NCBI GenBank assembly: GCA_028282385.1
Contig: JANQIB010000076.1
Location: forward strand, 1-32,367
Direction of reading: 5' to 3'
Length of the DNA stretch: 32,367 nucleotides
From: Alphaproteobacteria bacterium
Lineage (GTDB): Bacteria > Pseudomonadota > Alphaproteobacteria > Micavibrionales > Micavibrionaceae
The notes under the pieces were generated by a model that was not told where the DNA came from, did not search any database, and saw only the letters and a program-made list of their open reading frames with translations. The translations under genes were made by a program, and so were the position numbers. Every line of letters starts with the position of its first letter. Position 1 is the first letter of the stretch. Below are positions 8,127 through 15,198 of the stretch, one piece after another.

Positions 8127-9065
8127 TTAATCCGTGACGATTTTTGCCGTATTGTGACCGTTCGCAAGAACAGCATCTAAAGCTTTATCGGCTTTATAAG
8201 CTTCGGCAAAGGGACCGATACGTACCCGGTAAAATGGCCGGCCATTGACGCGCGCCAGAGTGACTTTTGACGGGCCGATGGAAGAAAGTTGCTGGCTCAG
8301 CGCCATGGCATTTTGTTCCTGAGAAAACGATCCGGCCTGAACATACATATTCTGCGTTCCCAGGGCCTGCTGAATTGGGTTTGCCTGCGGCAGTGGTGCA
8401 GGCCGTGAGACAGAAGCTGGCTGGATAGAACTCCCTGGCTTTTGTACCGGGGTTGGCGCAGCGGCAACCTGAACCGGCTGCACCTTATGTGTTTTGAAAG
8501 AGGCCGGTGTTTGGCCGTTATTTAAAGCCACTTCGATATGACGTGTGCTTTTGCCCTGTTTGGCAAGCGCTGCCACCTTCCGGCTTTCCTGTTCCAGGAC
8601 CTCTATCCGGACCCGCGCCGTGCCGTCCGATTTAAAGCCCAGCACTTCGGCGCCGCGTTCAGATACATCCAGAACCCGGTTATGGGCAAATGGTCCGCGG
8701 TCATTGACCCGCATGATTGCACTGCGACCATTATTCAGATTGGTCACACGGATAATAGAAGGCATTTGCAGCGTACGGTGCGCCGCCGTCAGATCAAATT
8801 TATTAAAGATCTCACCATTTGCTGTTTGCTTGCCGTGAAAGTTCGGCCCGTACCAGGAGGCCATCCCTGTTTCAACATGACGGTAAGATTCCCGTGGGTG
8901 ATAAAGCTGCCCGGCAATGCGGTAAGGTTTCCCGACTTTAAAGTGACCGGTTTGACTGTCACCCATGACCCCTTTGGCCAGATGCGCGGCATATTGCGTT
9001 TCCGAACAGGCGGACAGTGTGATGGCCAGAAATCCCATGCAAAGGTATGTCAGCGCTTTTCTCAT
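8127..9065 (-). CDS. rlpA: RlpA family lipoprotein, septal-ring peptidoglycan-associated
   Basis: A 312-residue lipoprotein. The signal peptide ends in the lipobox LSAC with Cys at residue 20. The double-psi beta-barrel RlpA domain (about 65-165) includes MASWYGPNFHGKQTANGE, the Asp of VNDRGPF and RVLDVSERGA. A low-complexity Gln/Pro/Ala linker (about 195-235) follows, and a C-terminal SPOR domain (MYVQAGSFSQEQNA to VRIGPF) that should bind septal peptidoglycan with stripped stem peptides. Some family members are lytic transglycosylases; others have lost activity, and the present sequence cannot decide. A purine-rich AGGGA lies just upstream of the ATG. It lies between mltB-type and dacA genes, making a three-gene cell-wall remodelling block. 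Confidence 0.93.
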   Translation of the reverse strand: MRKALTYLCMGFLAITLSACSETQYAAHLAKGVMGDSQTGHFKVGKPYRIAGQLYHPRESYRHVETGMASWYGPNFHGKQTANGEIFNKFDLTAAHRTLQMPSIIRVTNLNNGRSAIMRVNDRGPFAHNRVLDVSERGAEVLGFKSDGTARVRIEVLEQESRKVAALAKQGKSTRHIEVALNNGQTPASFKTHKVQPVQVAAAPTPVQKPGSSIQPASVSRPAPLPQANPIQQALGTQNMYVQAGSFSQEQNAMALSQQLSSIGPSKVTLARVNGRPFYRVRIGPFAEAYKADKALDAVLANGHNTAKIVTD

Positions 9066-9119
9066 TATTCCCTACTTTGTAACGTTTAAAATCTGAACCT
9101 TTAGATATAGAAAAAATAA

Positions 9120-10091
9120 CTAGCGGGCAATAGCGTCAGCCAGAAGGCCAACAGACGTTGCGAAATATGTGGATCGATTCCAATCCATAATCACATTATA
9201 GTTATTATACACGATAAAGGCCTCTCCTTCCAGTCCATCAGGCGCCACAACTGAAGCGAGTATACCGCTTTCATCCGGCAGATCCGCCCCACCTTCCAGG
9301 CGCACTCCCAGTTTTTGCCAGTTGCGCAGAGATTTTTTAATCTTCCGGCCAACCATATTTTCCGAAAAACCGGGCGGAAGCTCGGCGCGCCGGCCCCATC
9401 TTTCCCCTTTTCGCCATCCGTTTTTCATAAGATAATTAGCCGCAGAGGCAAACACATCCATTTCCGTATTCCAGATATCCTTGCGGCCATCCCCATTCCC
9501 GTCCGCCGCATAGGCAATAAAGCTGGAGGGCATAAACTGGCTCTGCCCCATTGCCCCGGCCCAGGAGCCTTTCATATTTGCCGCGCTGATATGACCGTCA
9601 TCAATAATCCGCAGCGCATCCACCAGTTCTTTTTTGAAAAAAGCTGCGCGCCGCCCTTCCCAGGCTAGCGTCGCAAGCGCCGGGATAACATCAAATCCGC
9701 CCGTGTTAGAGCCGAAATTTGTTTCAATTCCCCATAAGGCGACAATATATTGCGCCGGCACACCGTATTTTTTCTCAACCTGCGTGAGTTCACGGCGATA
9801 GGCCTGCAGCAACTCCCGCCCGTCCTGAATACGCTTTGGGTTCACAATCATCCGGCGGTACTGAGTAAAAGTCTTCTGCCCTTCCGGCTGTTTTCTATCC
9901 AGCTCGATCACGCGGGGAATAGACTTCACATTTTTTAAAGCCAGATCAATTGTCGACTGAGAAATGCCCTTGCGCCGCGCATCTCCGCGAAAATCATCGA
10001 GCCAGGCGTCAAAGCTCTGCTGCGCGGCCAATGACGGCACGGGGAAAAACAAGATGGCCAAGATCATTATAAAAGAAAATTTACGGTTCAT
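9120..10091 (-). CDS. Lytic murein transglycosylase, MltB type (GH103)
   Basis: A 323-residue periplasmic lytic transglycosylase that cleaves the MurNAc-GlcNAc bond to yield 1,6-anhydro products. There is an N-terminal signal peptide (FIMILAILFFPVPSLAA). The catalytic Glu is in ALWGIETNFG (about residue 123). MGQSQFMPSSFIAYAADGNGDGRKDIW and NNYNVIMDWNRSTYFA are family signatures. No lipobox and no C-terminal peptidoglycan-binding domain are seen, so this is a soluble, single-domain form. The start overlaps the upstream DUF218 gene by 11 bp, indicating coupling; rlpA follows after 54 bp. Confidence 0.93.
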   Translation of the reverse strand: MNRKFSFIMILAILFFPVPSLAAQQSFDAWLDDFRGDARRKGISQSTIDLALKNVKSIPRVIELDRKQPEGQKTFTQYRRMIVNPKRIQDGRELLQAYRRELTQVEKKYGVPAQYIVALWGIETNFGSNTGGFDVIPALATLAWEGRRAAFFKKELVDALRIIDDGHISAANMKGSWAGAMGQSQFMPSSFIAYAADGNGDGRKDIWNTEMDVFASAANYLMKNGWRKGERWGRRAELPPGFSENMVGRKIKKSLRNWQKLGVRLEGGADLPDESGILASVVAPDGLEGEAFIVYNNYNVIMDWNRSTYFATSVGLLADAIAR

Positions 10092-10929
10092 AGTCTATCC
10101 GTGTCTTTGAAAGGTCCTGAAGTCCGAAGAGCATATCGTGCCTTTTCGGGAAAGGCAAAACGCTTTTATCTGAGAGATAATAGACCAGCGTTCCGAGCAC
10201 CTCTTTCATCCCAAGCTCCAGTAATTCGAAATTGCGGCTGACATCAAAACGCGGCGCAAATAACCTGTATTGCCGGTCTGTCCTGGGATCAACGGCATAA
10301 GGGATAATATGCCAGCCCTGCGCCAGAAAAGAGGCCCCTGCCCGCGGCATATGATAGGCCGAGGTGACCAAAACCCATTTTTCTCCTTGGTCCGGGTTTA
10401 GCATCTCTTTGGAAAAAGCAATATTTTCGTAAGTATTGCGCGAATTATCTTCGTACAGAACACGCTCCGGGTTAAGCCCGATTGTCTTAAAGAAAGCCTG
10501 TACATTTTCAGCTTCCTTATGGAGCGGGCTAAGCGGATTACCTGCCCCGCCGCTAAACACCAGTCTGGCGCGCGGATGTTTACGCACCAGGTCCAGAAAA
10601 CCGATCATCCGGTCAATATTATCTGTCGCCGCGCTTTGCTGTGTTTCCTTGGCAATATAAGTATCAAACACACCGCCCAGCACGATAATCCCGTCCACCC
10701 GGTCGGGCAGCGCCGGCGCAAGGTCATAGCGCGTTTCCAGATACACAACCAAATTGTGCCCCACCGGAAAAAAACCGCAGAGAATGAACAGGATCAGCCC
10801 TGTTCCCAGCATTTTCCCGCCGATCCGGCCGCCCAGAAAACGGATCAACAGGCCGAATGTCACCAGCAGGTAAATCAGGTTTAGCGGCGATAAAAACGCC
10901 CAGGCCATTTTAGAGAGCGTGTAAAACAT
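10081..10929 (-). CDS. YdcF/ElyC-like DUF218 membrane protein
   Basis: A 282-residue protein with two N-terminal hydrophobic segments (about 10-28 and 38-57) followed by a DUF218 domain: GIIVLGGVF, LVFSGGAGNP, YEDNSRNTYENIAFS and VLVTSAYHMPRA. The same architecture is found in ElyC/YdcF/SanA-type proteins, some of which affect lipid-carrier or envelope integrity in enterobacteria; the biochemical activity is not settled. The conserved Ser/Arg-Asn-Thr and S-x-Y-H-M-x-R residues are present. It is the first gene of the minus-strand run that continues through mltB-type, rlpA and dacA, which supports an envelope role. The ATG at 10929 has no strong ribosome-binding site. Confidence 0.85.
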   Translation of the reverse strand: MFYTLSKMAWAFLSPLNLIYLLVTFGLLIRFLGGRIGGKMLGTGLILFILCGFFPVGHNLVVYLETRYDLAPALPDRVDGIIVLGGVFDTYIAKETQQSAATDNIDRMIGFLDLVRKHPRARLVFSGGAGNPLSPLHKEAENVQAFFKTIGLNPERVLYEDNSRNTYENIAFSKEMLNPDQGEKWVLVTSAYHMPRAGASFLAQGWHIIPYAVDPRTDRQYRLFAPRFDVSRNFELLELGMKEVLGTLVYYLSDKSVLPFPKRHDMLFGLQDLSKTRIDYEP

Positions 10930-10946
10930 TTAAAAAATCCGGCTCA

Positions 10947-11021
10947 GGAGTAAAAAATCACTTTACGAAGCACCCTTGCCTGTCTAGGTTTCGCTGTCAA
11001 GATTGCTCGATTTTTTACTCC
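10947..11021. repeat. 13-bp perfect inverted repeat spanning the gap upstream of tRNA-Ser
   Basis: GGAGTAAAAAATC at 10947-10959 is repeated in inverse orientation as GATTTTTTACTCC at 11009-11021, with 49 bases between. The right copy ends two bases before the tRNA acceptor stem. The repeat therefore brackets the whole divergent gap between the DUF218 gene and the tRNA gene. It could be an operator pair, a hairpin, or chance in T-rich sequence. Confidence 0.5.
10976..11004 (+). promoter_or_regulatory. Candidate sigma-70-type promoter for tRNA-Ser
   Basis: TTGCCT at 10976-10981 is followed after 17 bases by AAGATT at 10999-11004, putting a start about 10-15 bases before the mature tRNA. The -10 match is poor. 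On the opposite strand a perfect TTGACA (10995-11000) points towards the DUF218 gene but lacks a good -10. Both readings are weak. Confidence 0.3.
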
Positions 11022-11023
11022 AC

Positions 11024-11113
11024 GGAGGAGTGGCAGAGCGGTTGAATGCACCGGTCTTGAAAACCGGCATAGGGGCAACTCTATCGTGGGTTCGAATCCC
11101 ACCTCCTCCGCCA
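11024..11113 (+). tRNA. tRNA-Ser (anticodon UGA)
   Basis: A 90-base class II tRNA. The acceptor stem GGAGGAG pairs with CTCCTCC, followed by discriminator G and an encoded CCA. The anticodon stem CCGGT/ACCGG encloses loop CTTGAAA with anticodon TGA, reading UCA codons. A long variable arm (after ACCGG, around ATAGGGGCAACTCTAT) and the TTCGAAT T-loop confirm the serine type. No obvious terminator follows before the convergent gene 15 bases downstream. Confidence 0.97.
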
Positions 11114-11127
11114 TCTTTTGAAAATCC

Positions 11128-12165
11128 CTACCGCGCACATAAAAGAACAGGATCCCCCTCTTCGGTGCAGGAACCTGCAGGCATCTCGACCTGTTCATCC
11201 CATATCCGTGCCCGCAAGGTGGCAAGGCGTGACATGTCCCTTTCGCCGGGAACGCTATGATTGGGGATTTCACTAACCTGGCCGCTCTGGATCTGGCCAA
11301 CGACAAATGAAAACACATACTGGTCCGGCTCCAGCCCCATGCGCAAATCGCGCATTATAATTTTTCCGCCCTGCTCTTCGGCGCTGTAAAACCCTTTGCT
11401 GAACCATTTCAGGCGTTGCACGGCAAAGCTGTCCTCAATCGGTTCTAAAAGCGCGGGCGCGTTTGGGTAGGTTTTGTATTTGATCTCTTTACTGTCATCA
11501 AAGACGGAATAATAGCCGACTTTGTACTGGCTTTCTTCCATGATCAGAATTCGCCAGAGCAGGCTGTTAAAAGGCGTGGTCTGAACCAGCATCTTCTGCG
11601 GCGGGGTTTCAAAACCGGCGGCAGCAATTTTGCTCACATAAAGTTGTGCGCCTAATCCCCAGAGAAGATAGAGCGTCGTTGCCAAAAGCATGAGCTTGTT
11701 TGTACGCGGCGATTTAAAAATCAAAAACCCGGCCAGCCCGGCCAGGATTGGCAGCGTATAAAGCGGGTCGATAATAAAAATAGACCCTGCGCCCAAAGGC
11801 GGCACCGGCAGAGGCCAGAAGATCTGTGTGCCGTAAATCGTCAGCGCATCCAGCAGGATATGGGTGAGCAGGATCAGCAATAATTTGAGATGCAGGGTTT
11901 TGTCTCTAAAGTCCGCCTGGAACCATTTCATCTTCGAGATCAGATAAGCCAGCACAGGCGTCGCCAGGACACAAAACACGATAGAATGGCTGAAGCCGCG
12001 GTGATAGGTGAAATTAGAGACCGGATCGCCCAGCGGGATAAAAATATCAAGATCGGGAAGTGTACCGACAACAGCGCCGATCAGCGCAGCCTTGCGTCCA
12101 TAACGGCGCCCTGCCACGGCGCTTCCGACTGCAGCGCCAAGCGCCATCTGGGTTAAGGAATCCAT
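11128..12165 (-). CDS. Membrane-bound metal-dependent hydrolase-like protein (YdjM/DUF457 type)
   Basis: A 345-residue inner-membrane protein. The N-terminus MDSLTQMALGAAVG, then GTLPDLDI, HRGFSHSI and LLTHILLDALTIYG, form the metal-ligand-like motif set of the YdjM/YbcI family of predicted membrane metal-dependent hydrolases. About four hydrophobic segments occupy the first 185 residues, followed by a roughly 150-residue soluble C-terminal region with no recognised domain. The ATG at 12165 is preferred over 12174 because the family begins directly with M-D-x-x-T-Q/H. The activity of the family is not established. It is convergent with tRNA-Ser and divergent from the stator genes. Confidence 0.8.
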   Translation of the reverse strand: MDSLTQMALGAAVGSAVAGRRYGRKAALIGAVVGTLPDLDIFIPLGDPVSNFTYHRGFSHSIVFCVLATPVLAYLISKMKWFQADFRDKTLHLKLLLILLTHILLDALTIYGTQIFWPLPVPPLGAGSIFIIDPLYTLPILAGLAGFLIFKSPRTNKLMLLATTLYLLWGLGAQLYVSKIAAAGFETPPQKMLVQTTPFNSLLWRILIMEESQYKVGYYSVFDDSKEIKYKTYPNAPALLEPIEDSFAVQRLKWFSKGFYSAEEQGGKIIMRDLRMGLEPDQYVFSFVVGQIQSGQVSEIPNHSVPGERDMSRLATLRARIWDEQVEMPAGSCTEEGDPVLLCAR

Positions 12166-12241
12166 ATCTGGCAAGCATATAGAGCGCTATACGCCGCCGT
12201 AAAGCCCCGCTATCGCAACTGACTACAAAATATATCTATGG

Positions 12242-12270
12242 TTGTGACATATTTGGACCACTGATATCGT
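12242..12270 (+). promoter_or_regulatory. Candidate promoter for the motA/motB-like pair
   Basis: TTGTGA at 12242-12247 and TATCGT at 12265-12270 are separated by 17 bases, in the gap shared with the divergent membrane-protein gene. TGGTTGTG occurs twice, at 12239-12246 and 12270-12277, 31 bp apart, which may be a regulator site or coincidence. Confidence 0.3.
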
Positions 12271-12295
12271 GGTTGTGTATCTAATATGAGGATCA

Positions 12296-13069
12296 ATGGG
12301 ATATCTTAAGTTACTTGCTGCTTTCTTGATCGGGATGGGGGCCCTCTCCGCCGCCGTCTATATAACGGCAGAGGATCCCCTGACCTTTTTAAACCTGCCC
12401 GGGCTTTTGCTGGTTTTTGGCGGGACAATCATCGCAACCTTTATCAGCTATCCTCTGACAACCCTGGGACACGCTTTTATGGCCGTCGGCGCAGCCATGA
12501 GAAAGACGTCCAACAATCTTCAGCAACGGATCGGGATTTATTCAGAGGCAATGAATACGTTGAAAAAGGGAAACCTGCGCGATGCCGAAGACCAAATCAA
12601 AGATATTCACAGCCCTTTTCTTGAAAATGCGGCGCAGATGATGGTCGACGGAACAGCGGCCAGCGATATTCTGAAAGTGCTGGACTGGCAGCTTGAAAAA
12701 GCAAAATCGGCAAACAGGACACATGCCGCCGTTTTTCTGACAATGGCGGGTTATGCTCCTGCTTTTGGCATGGTGGGAACACTGGTTGGTCTTGTAAACA
12801 TGCTGGATACGATGCAGTCAGGAAATTTTGCCCATATCGGCAGCCATATGGCGGTGGCCCTGATCACGACTTTTTACGGCATTTTGCTGGCCAACATCCT
12901 GTTCAAGCCGCTGGCTGTCAAGCTGGAGCAGAAAATGCACGAAGACACTATCCTGCTCACCGTGGCAAAAGAAGCTGTGACCTTCCTGTCCGAAGGAAAA
13001 GGCTCCTCTTATACCAAAGAGCTTTTAAGTAAGTATCTTGAGAAAAACGAACATAAGCTTGCCGCCTAG
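12296..13069 (+). CDS. motA: MotA/PomA-type stator subunit
   Basis: A 257-residue integral membrane protein of the MotA/TolQ/ExbB proton-channel superfamily. Hydrophobic segments lie near 5-22, 30-52, 142-165 and 178-202. The segment FLTMAGYAPAFGMVGTLVGLVNML is the conserved region of PomA-type stators, and MAVALITTFYGILLANILFKPLA the fourth helix. It would assemble with the next gene product to couple ion flow to rotation of the flagellar motor. The start has AGGA only three bases upstream of the ATG, which is unusually tight. The stop is 11 bp before motB. TolQ/ExbB identity was considered, but the partner is a clear MotB. No other flagellar genes are in the window. Confidence 0.88.
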   Translation: MGYLKLLAAFLIGMGALSAAVYITAEDPLTFLNLPGLLLVFGGTIIATFISYPLTTLGHAFMAVGAAMRKTSNNLQQRIGIYSEAMNTLKKGNLRDAEDQIKDIHSPFLENAAQMMVDGTAASDILKVLDWQLEKAKSANRTHAAVFLTMAGYAPAFGMVGTLVGLVNMLDTMQSGNFAHIGSHMAVALITTFYGILLANILFKPLAVKLEQKMHEDTILLTVAKEAVTFLSEGKGSSYTKELLSKYLEKNEHKLAA

Positions 13070-13080
13070 GAAACACCCGC

Positions 13081-13860
13081 ATGCCCGCCTGGTATATCAG
13101 ACGTGAACAGAAAAAACCCGGCCAAAATAGCCCGCCGCCCCAGGATTTGCAACATTATTTGCAAAAAAGCATGATCAAATACGATCTGGCCACGCCGCCG
13201 CGCTCGCGCAAAAGTGATGACTGGCTGATTACCTATACGGATATGGTGACGTTACTGATCACGCTCTTTGTCGTGATGGTGGCTCACGCCACATTTGAAA
13301 AACAGGAAACCGGACTTTTGCCCCTGATCTTCGAAAATCCTGAGCAGTTAAACACCGATCTTGGCGATCAGGAAAATGTCTCCCGCGGTGATGTGATTTA
13401 CCTGGGAGATTTCCCAAATGCGGAAAAAACAGAGCAGGCGGAAAAATTACGCGCATCGGTCAAAGAGGCCGGCCTGTCTGAGTCCGTGGATGTTGAGGTC
13501 GTTTCAGACGCCATCGAGGTCAGGATTAGCGAGCAAGTTTTGTTTTCAACAGGCGCGGCAGATTTATTTGCGCAAGGACAGGATTTTCTATCCGGTATGC
13601 TGCCGACCTTCCAGAGCAGTGATTTTGAAATCATTGTTGAAGGACATACAGATAATGTTCCGATTAAAACGGCGCAATATCCGTCAAACTGGGAGCTCTC
13701 GGCGGCGCGCGCCTTATCGGTTGTGCATTATCTTGAGCGTCAGGGCATTCAGCCGCAGCGGCTTAAGGCCATAGCCTACGGACAAACCCGCCCCCTGTCA
13801 TCGAATAATACCCAAGAAGGGCGCCGGAAAAACCGCAGGGTTCAGATTATCCTGAGGTAA
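13081..13860 (+). CDS. motB: MotB-type stator subunit with OmpA-like peptidoglycan-binding domain
   Basis: A 259-residue protein with one transmembrane helix near the N-terminus. DDWLITYTDMVTLLITLF carries the essential ion-binding Asp (about residue 54) of MotB/PomB proteins. A linker follows, then an OmpA-like domain (about 155-259) with the canonical VEGHTDNVPI and LSAARALSVVHYL, where Asp and Arg contact meso-diaminopimelate, ending in RRKNRRVQIIL. The unusually long basic/proline-rich cytoplasmic N-terminus (about 40 residues before the helix) differs from E. coli MotB. It is co-transcribed with motA and convergent with the DoxX gene. Confidence 0.92.
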   Translation: MPAWYIRREQKKPGQNSPPPQDLQHYLQKSMIKYDLATPPRSRKSDDWLITYTDMVTLLITLFVVMVAHATFEKQETGLLPLIFENPEQLNTDLGDQENVSRGDVIYLGDFPNAEKTEQAEKLRASVKEAGLSESVDVEVVSDAIEVRISEQVLFSTGAADLFAQGQDFLSGMLPTFQSSDFEIIVEGHTDNVPIKTAQYPSNWELSAARALSVVHYLERQGIQPQRLKAIAYGQTRPLSSNNTQEGRRKNRRVQIILR

Positions 13861-13882
13861 TTTCCCGGCCTTCAAAACAACA

Positions 13883-14278
13883 TTATGCATCCTTTCCTTT
13901 CACCAACAAATATAGCAGGATCAGGATCAACGTCACCTGGAATTCCATCCCGCCCATTGGGTGGGTTTCTGAGGCCACGAAACTCCATTTCGGCCAGTGA
14001 ACAAGTGCAATCGCGCCGATCATCACCGGGATAAGTCCAAGCGAGGCCAGCCGGGTTCCCAAATCTTTGAGGTTTTCTTTCAAAAAGGCCGAAACCAGGA
14101 TCAGCAAACCTCCACCGGTTTCCGCAATGGCAACCAGCAGAACCAGATAGATCGGAAGACCAAGCATTGCCGACATCATTTCCAGATTGGGAAATTTTCC
14201 AACGCCGTGATAAATAAAGACGCTGGCGATGCTGAGGCGTAAAAACCAGTGCGCATGAGGGGCAAGTGTGTTTAGCAT
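13883..14278 (-). CDS. DoxX family membrane protein
   Basis: A 131-residue membrane protein with four predicted helices. RLSIASVFIYHGVGKF and the following PIYLVLLVAIAETGGGLLIL are typical of the DoxX family (small quinone- or oxidoreductase-associated proteins of mostly unknown role). The ATG at 14278 is strongly supported: AAGGAG lies upstream at good spacing. A longer frame to 14359 would add 27 non-matching residues. It is divergent from rplU across 162 bp and convergent with motB. Confidence 0.8.
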   Translation of the reverse strand: MLNTLAPHAHWFLRLSIASVFIYHGVGKFPNLEMMSAMLGLPIYLVLLVAIAETGGGLLILVSAFLKENLKDLGTRLASLGLIPVMIGAIALVHWPKWSFVASETHPMGGMEFQVTLILILLYLLVKGKDA

Positions 14279-14372
14279 GTGTATTCTCCTTACATTTTCT
14301 ATTGATTTACAGGCTATTCGAATGGGATAAGGCAAATCGTTACATGGCGCAATGCACAAGATTGTCTTTTTC

Positions 14373-14401
14373 TTGACAAATTTGCATGAAATATATAGGT
14401 T
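14373..14401 (+). promoter_or_regulatory. Promoter for rplU-rpmA
   Basis: A perfect TTGACA at 14373-14378 is followed by the TATATAGGTT stretch, giving a -10 at 14394-14399 (TATAGG, 15-bp spacer) or 14396-14401 (TAGGTT, 17-bp spacer). The leader to the rplU ATG is about 35 bases and includes AAGGA at 14428-14432. Confidence 0.6.
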
Positions 14402-14440
14402 GCGCTTTCAATTTAAGACAGAACGATAAGGATTTAAGCG

Positions 14441-14755
14441 ATGTTCGCAGTTATTCGTACAGGCGGCAAACAGTACAAAGTAGCCAAAAATGACCGGATT
14501 ACGGTTGAAAAACTGGATGCCGAGGCCGGGAAAACCGTTGATATTGAGGATGTTTTAGCCCTCTCCGACGGCAAAAAAGTCACTGTCGGCAGCCCGTCCG
14601 TCAAAGGGGCGAGCGTCAAGGCCAAGGTTATTGAACAAGGCCGCGGTGAAAAAATTACTGTTTTTAAGAAAAAGCGCCGCCAGAACTACCGCCGCACCAA
14701 GGGGCACAAGCAATTGCACACAGTTCTGGAAATTACAGATATCAAAGCGGCATAG
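14441..14755 (+). CDS. rplU: 50S ribosomal protein L21
   Basis: A 104-residue ribosomal protein. [14 protein letters not shown] at the N-terminus, then [15 protein letters not shown] and the basic C-terminal signature [16 protein letters not shown] (23S rRNA-binding) identify L21. AAGGA lies 8 bases upstream of the ATG, and the best promoter in the window lies just upstream. It is followed by rpmA and obg in the conserved bacterial order. Confidence 0.98.
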   Translation: MFAVIRTGGKQYKVAKNDRITVEKLDAEAGKTVDIEDVLALSDGKKVTVGSPSVKGASVKAKVIEQGRGEKITVFKKKRRQNYRRTKGHKQLHTVLEITDIKAA

Positions 14756-14764
14756 AGCTTGCTT

Positions 14765-14795
14765 TAGTAATTAAAGTTAAAAATTAAGAATTAAT
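14765..14795 (+). repeat. Short TTAA-containing repeat run of about 7-bp period
   Basis: In the rplU-rpmA gap, TTAA recurs at 14771, 14777, 14784 and 14791 (steps of 6, 7 and 7). The pattern resembles the clearer heptamer arrays in the next gaps downstream but is short and AT-rich, so chance is possible. Here a normal GGAGGA ribosome-binding site (14797-14802) follows it. Confidence 0.4.
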
Positions 14796-14809
14796 CGGAG
14801 GACATTGAT

Positions 14810-15091
14810 ATGGCACATAAAAAAGCAGGTGGTAGTTCTAAAAACGGCCGCGATTCAGCCGGACGCCGCTTAGGCGTTAAGAAATATGGCGGCGAGAACG
14901 TTCTGGCCGGCAATATCATCGTGCGTCAGCGCGGGACAAAATATGCAGCAGGCAAGAATGTCGGTATCGGCAAAGACCACACAATCTTCGCCCTGATGGA
15001 TGGTGAAGTGCTTTTCTCAAAAGGAAAAGGCGGTAAAGCTTCTGTCAGCGTTGTCCCGGCAAATGACTCTCTGCCACAGGCCGCTGAATAA
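14810..15091 (+). CDS. rpmA: 50S ribosomal protein L27
   Basis: A 93-residue ribosomal protein near the peptidyl-transferase centre. [16 protein letters not shown] followed by [11 protein letters not shown] and [17 protein letters not shown] are diagnostic of L27. There is no N-terminal cleavage extension of the kind seen in Firmicutes. GGAGGA stands 7 bases before the ATG. A hairpin with a T-rich tail follows the stop, so transcription of the ribosomal pair may end here ahead of obg. Confidence 0.98.
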   Translation: MAHKKAGGSSKNGRDSAGRRLGVKKYGGENVLAGNIIVRQRGTKYAAGKNVGIGKDHTIFALMDGEVLFSKGKGGKASVSVVPANDSLPQAAE

Positions 15092-15092
15092 A

Positions 15093-15141
15093 CTGGAAAT
15101 TGGATGTTGGAAATTGGATGATTGGAGATTTCCAATCATCC
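15093..15141 (+). repeat. Heptamer tandem array (rpmA-obg gap, first array)
   Basis: Starting one base after the rpmA stop codon, seven consecutive 7-bp units run without a phase break. The first four alternate TTGGAAA-like and TTGGATG units (15093-15120); the fifth is ATTGGAG and the last two are inverse-complement versions (ATTTCCA, ATCATCC), so the array folds back on itself. Confidence 0.75.
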
Positions 15142-15150
15142 TTTTTATTT
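15116..15150 (+). terminator. Rho-independent-like terminator after rpmA, built from the heptamer array
   Basis: GGATGATTGGA (15116-15126) pairs perfectly with TCCAATCATCC (15131-15141), an 11-bp stem with a 4-base loop, followed by TTTTTATTT. The stem is modest in GC, so termination may be partial. It is formed by the end of the 7-bp repeat array. Confidence 0.6.
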
Positions 15151-15162
15151 CTATTTATTATA

Positions 15163-15197
15163 TTCTAATATCTAACACCTAGCATCTAACATCTAAA
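15163..15197 (+). repeat. Heptamer tandem array (rpmA-obg gap, second array)
   Basis: Five 7-bp units with consensus ATCTAAC run in perfect phase and end one base before the obg ATG at 15199. The unit differs from the TTGGATG unit of the first array in the same gap. The array occupies the place where a ribosome-binding site would be expected, and none is visible. Confidence 0.75.
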
Positions 15198-15198
15198 A

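Noticed and set aside
11003..11260. Open frames on both strands across the tRNA-Ser gene
   Set aside because: The tRNA structure fully explains this DNA; the frames match no known protein family.
12296..13860. motA/motB pair considered as TolQ-TolR or ExbB-ExbD
   Set aside because: The second gene has a MotB-type Asp helix fused to a complete OmpA-like domain, which TolR and ExbD lack.
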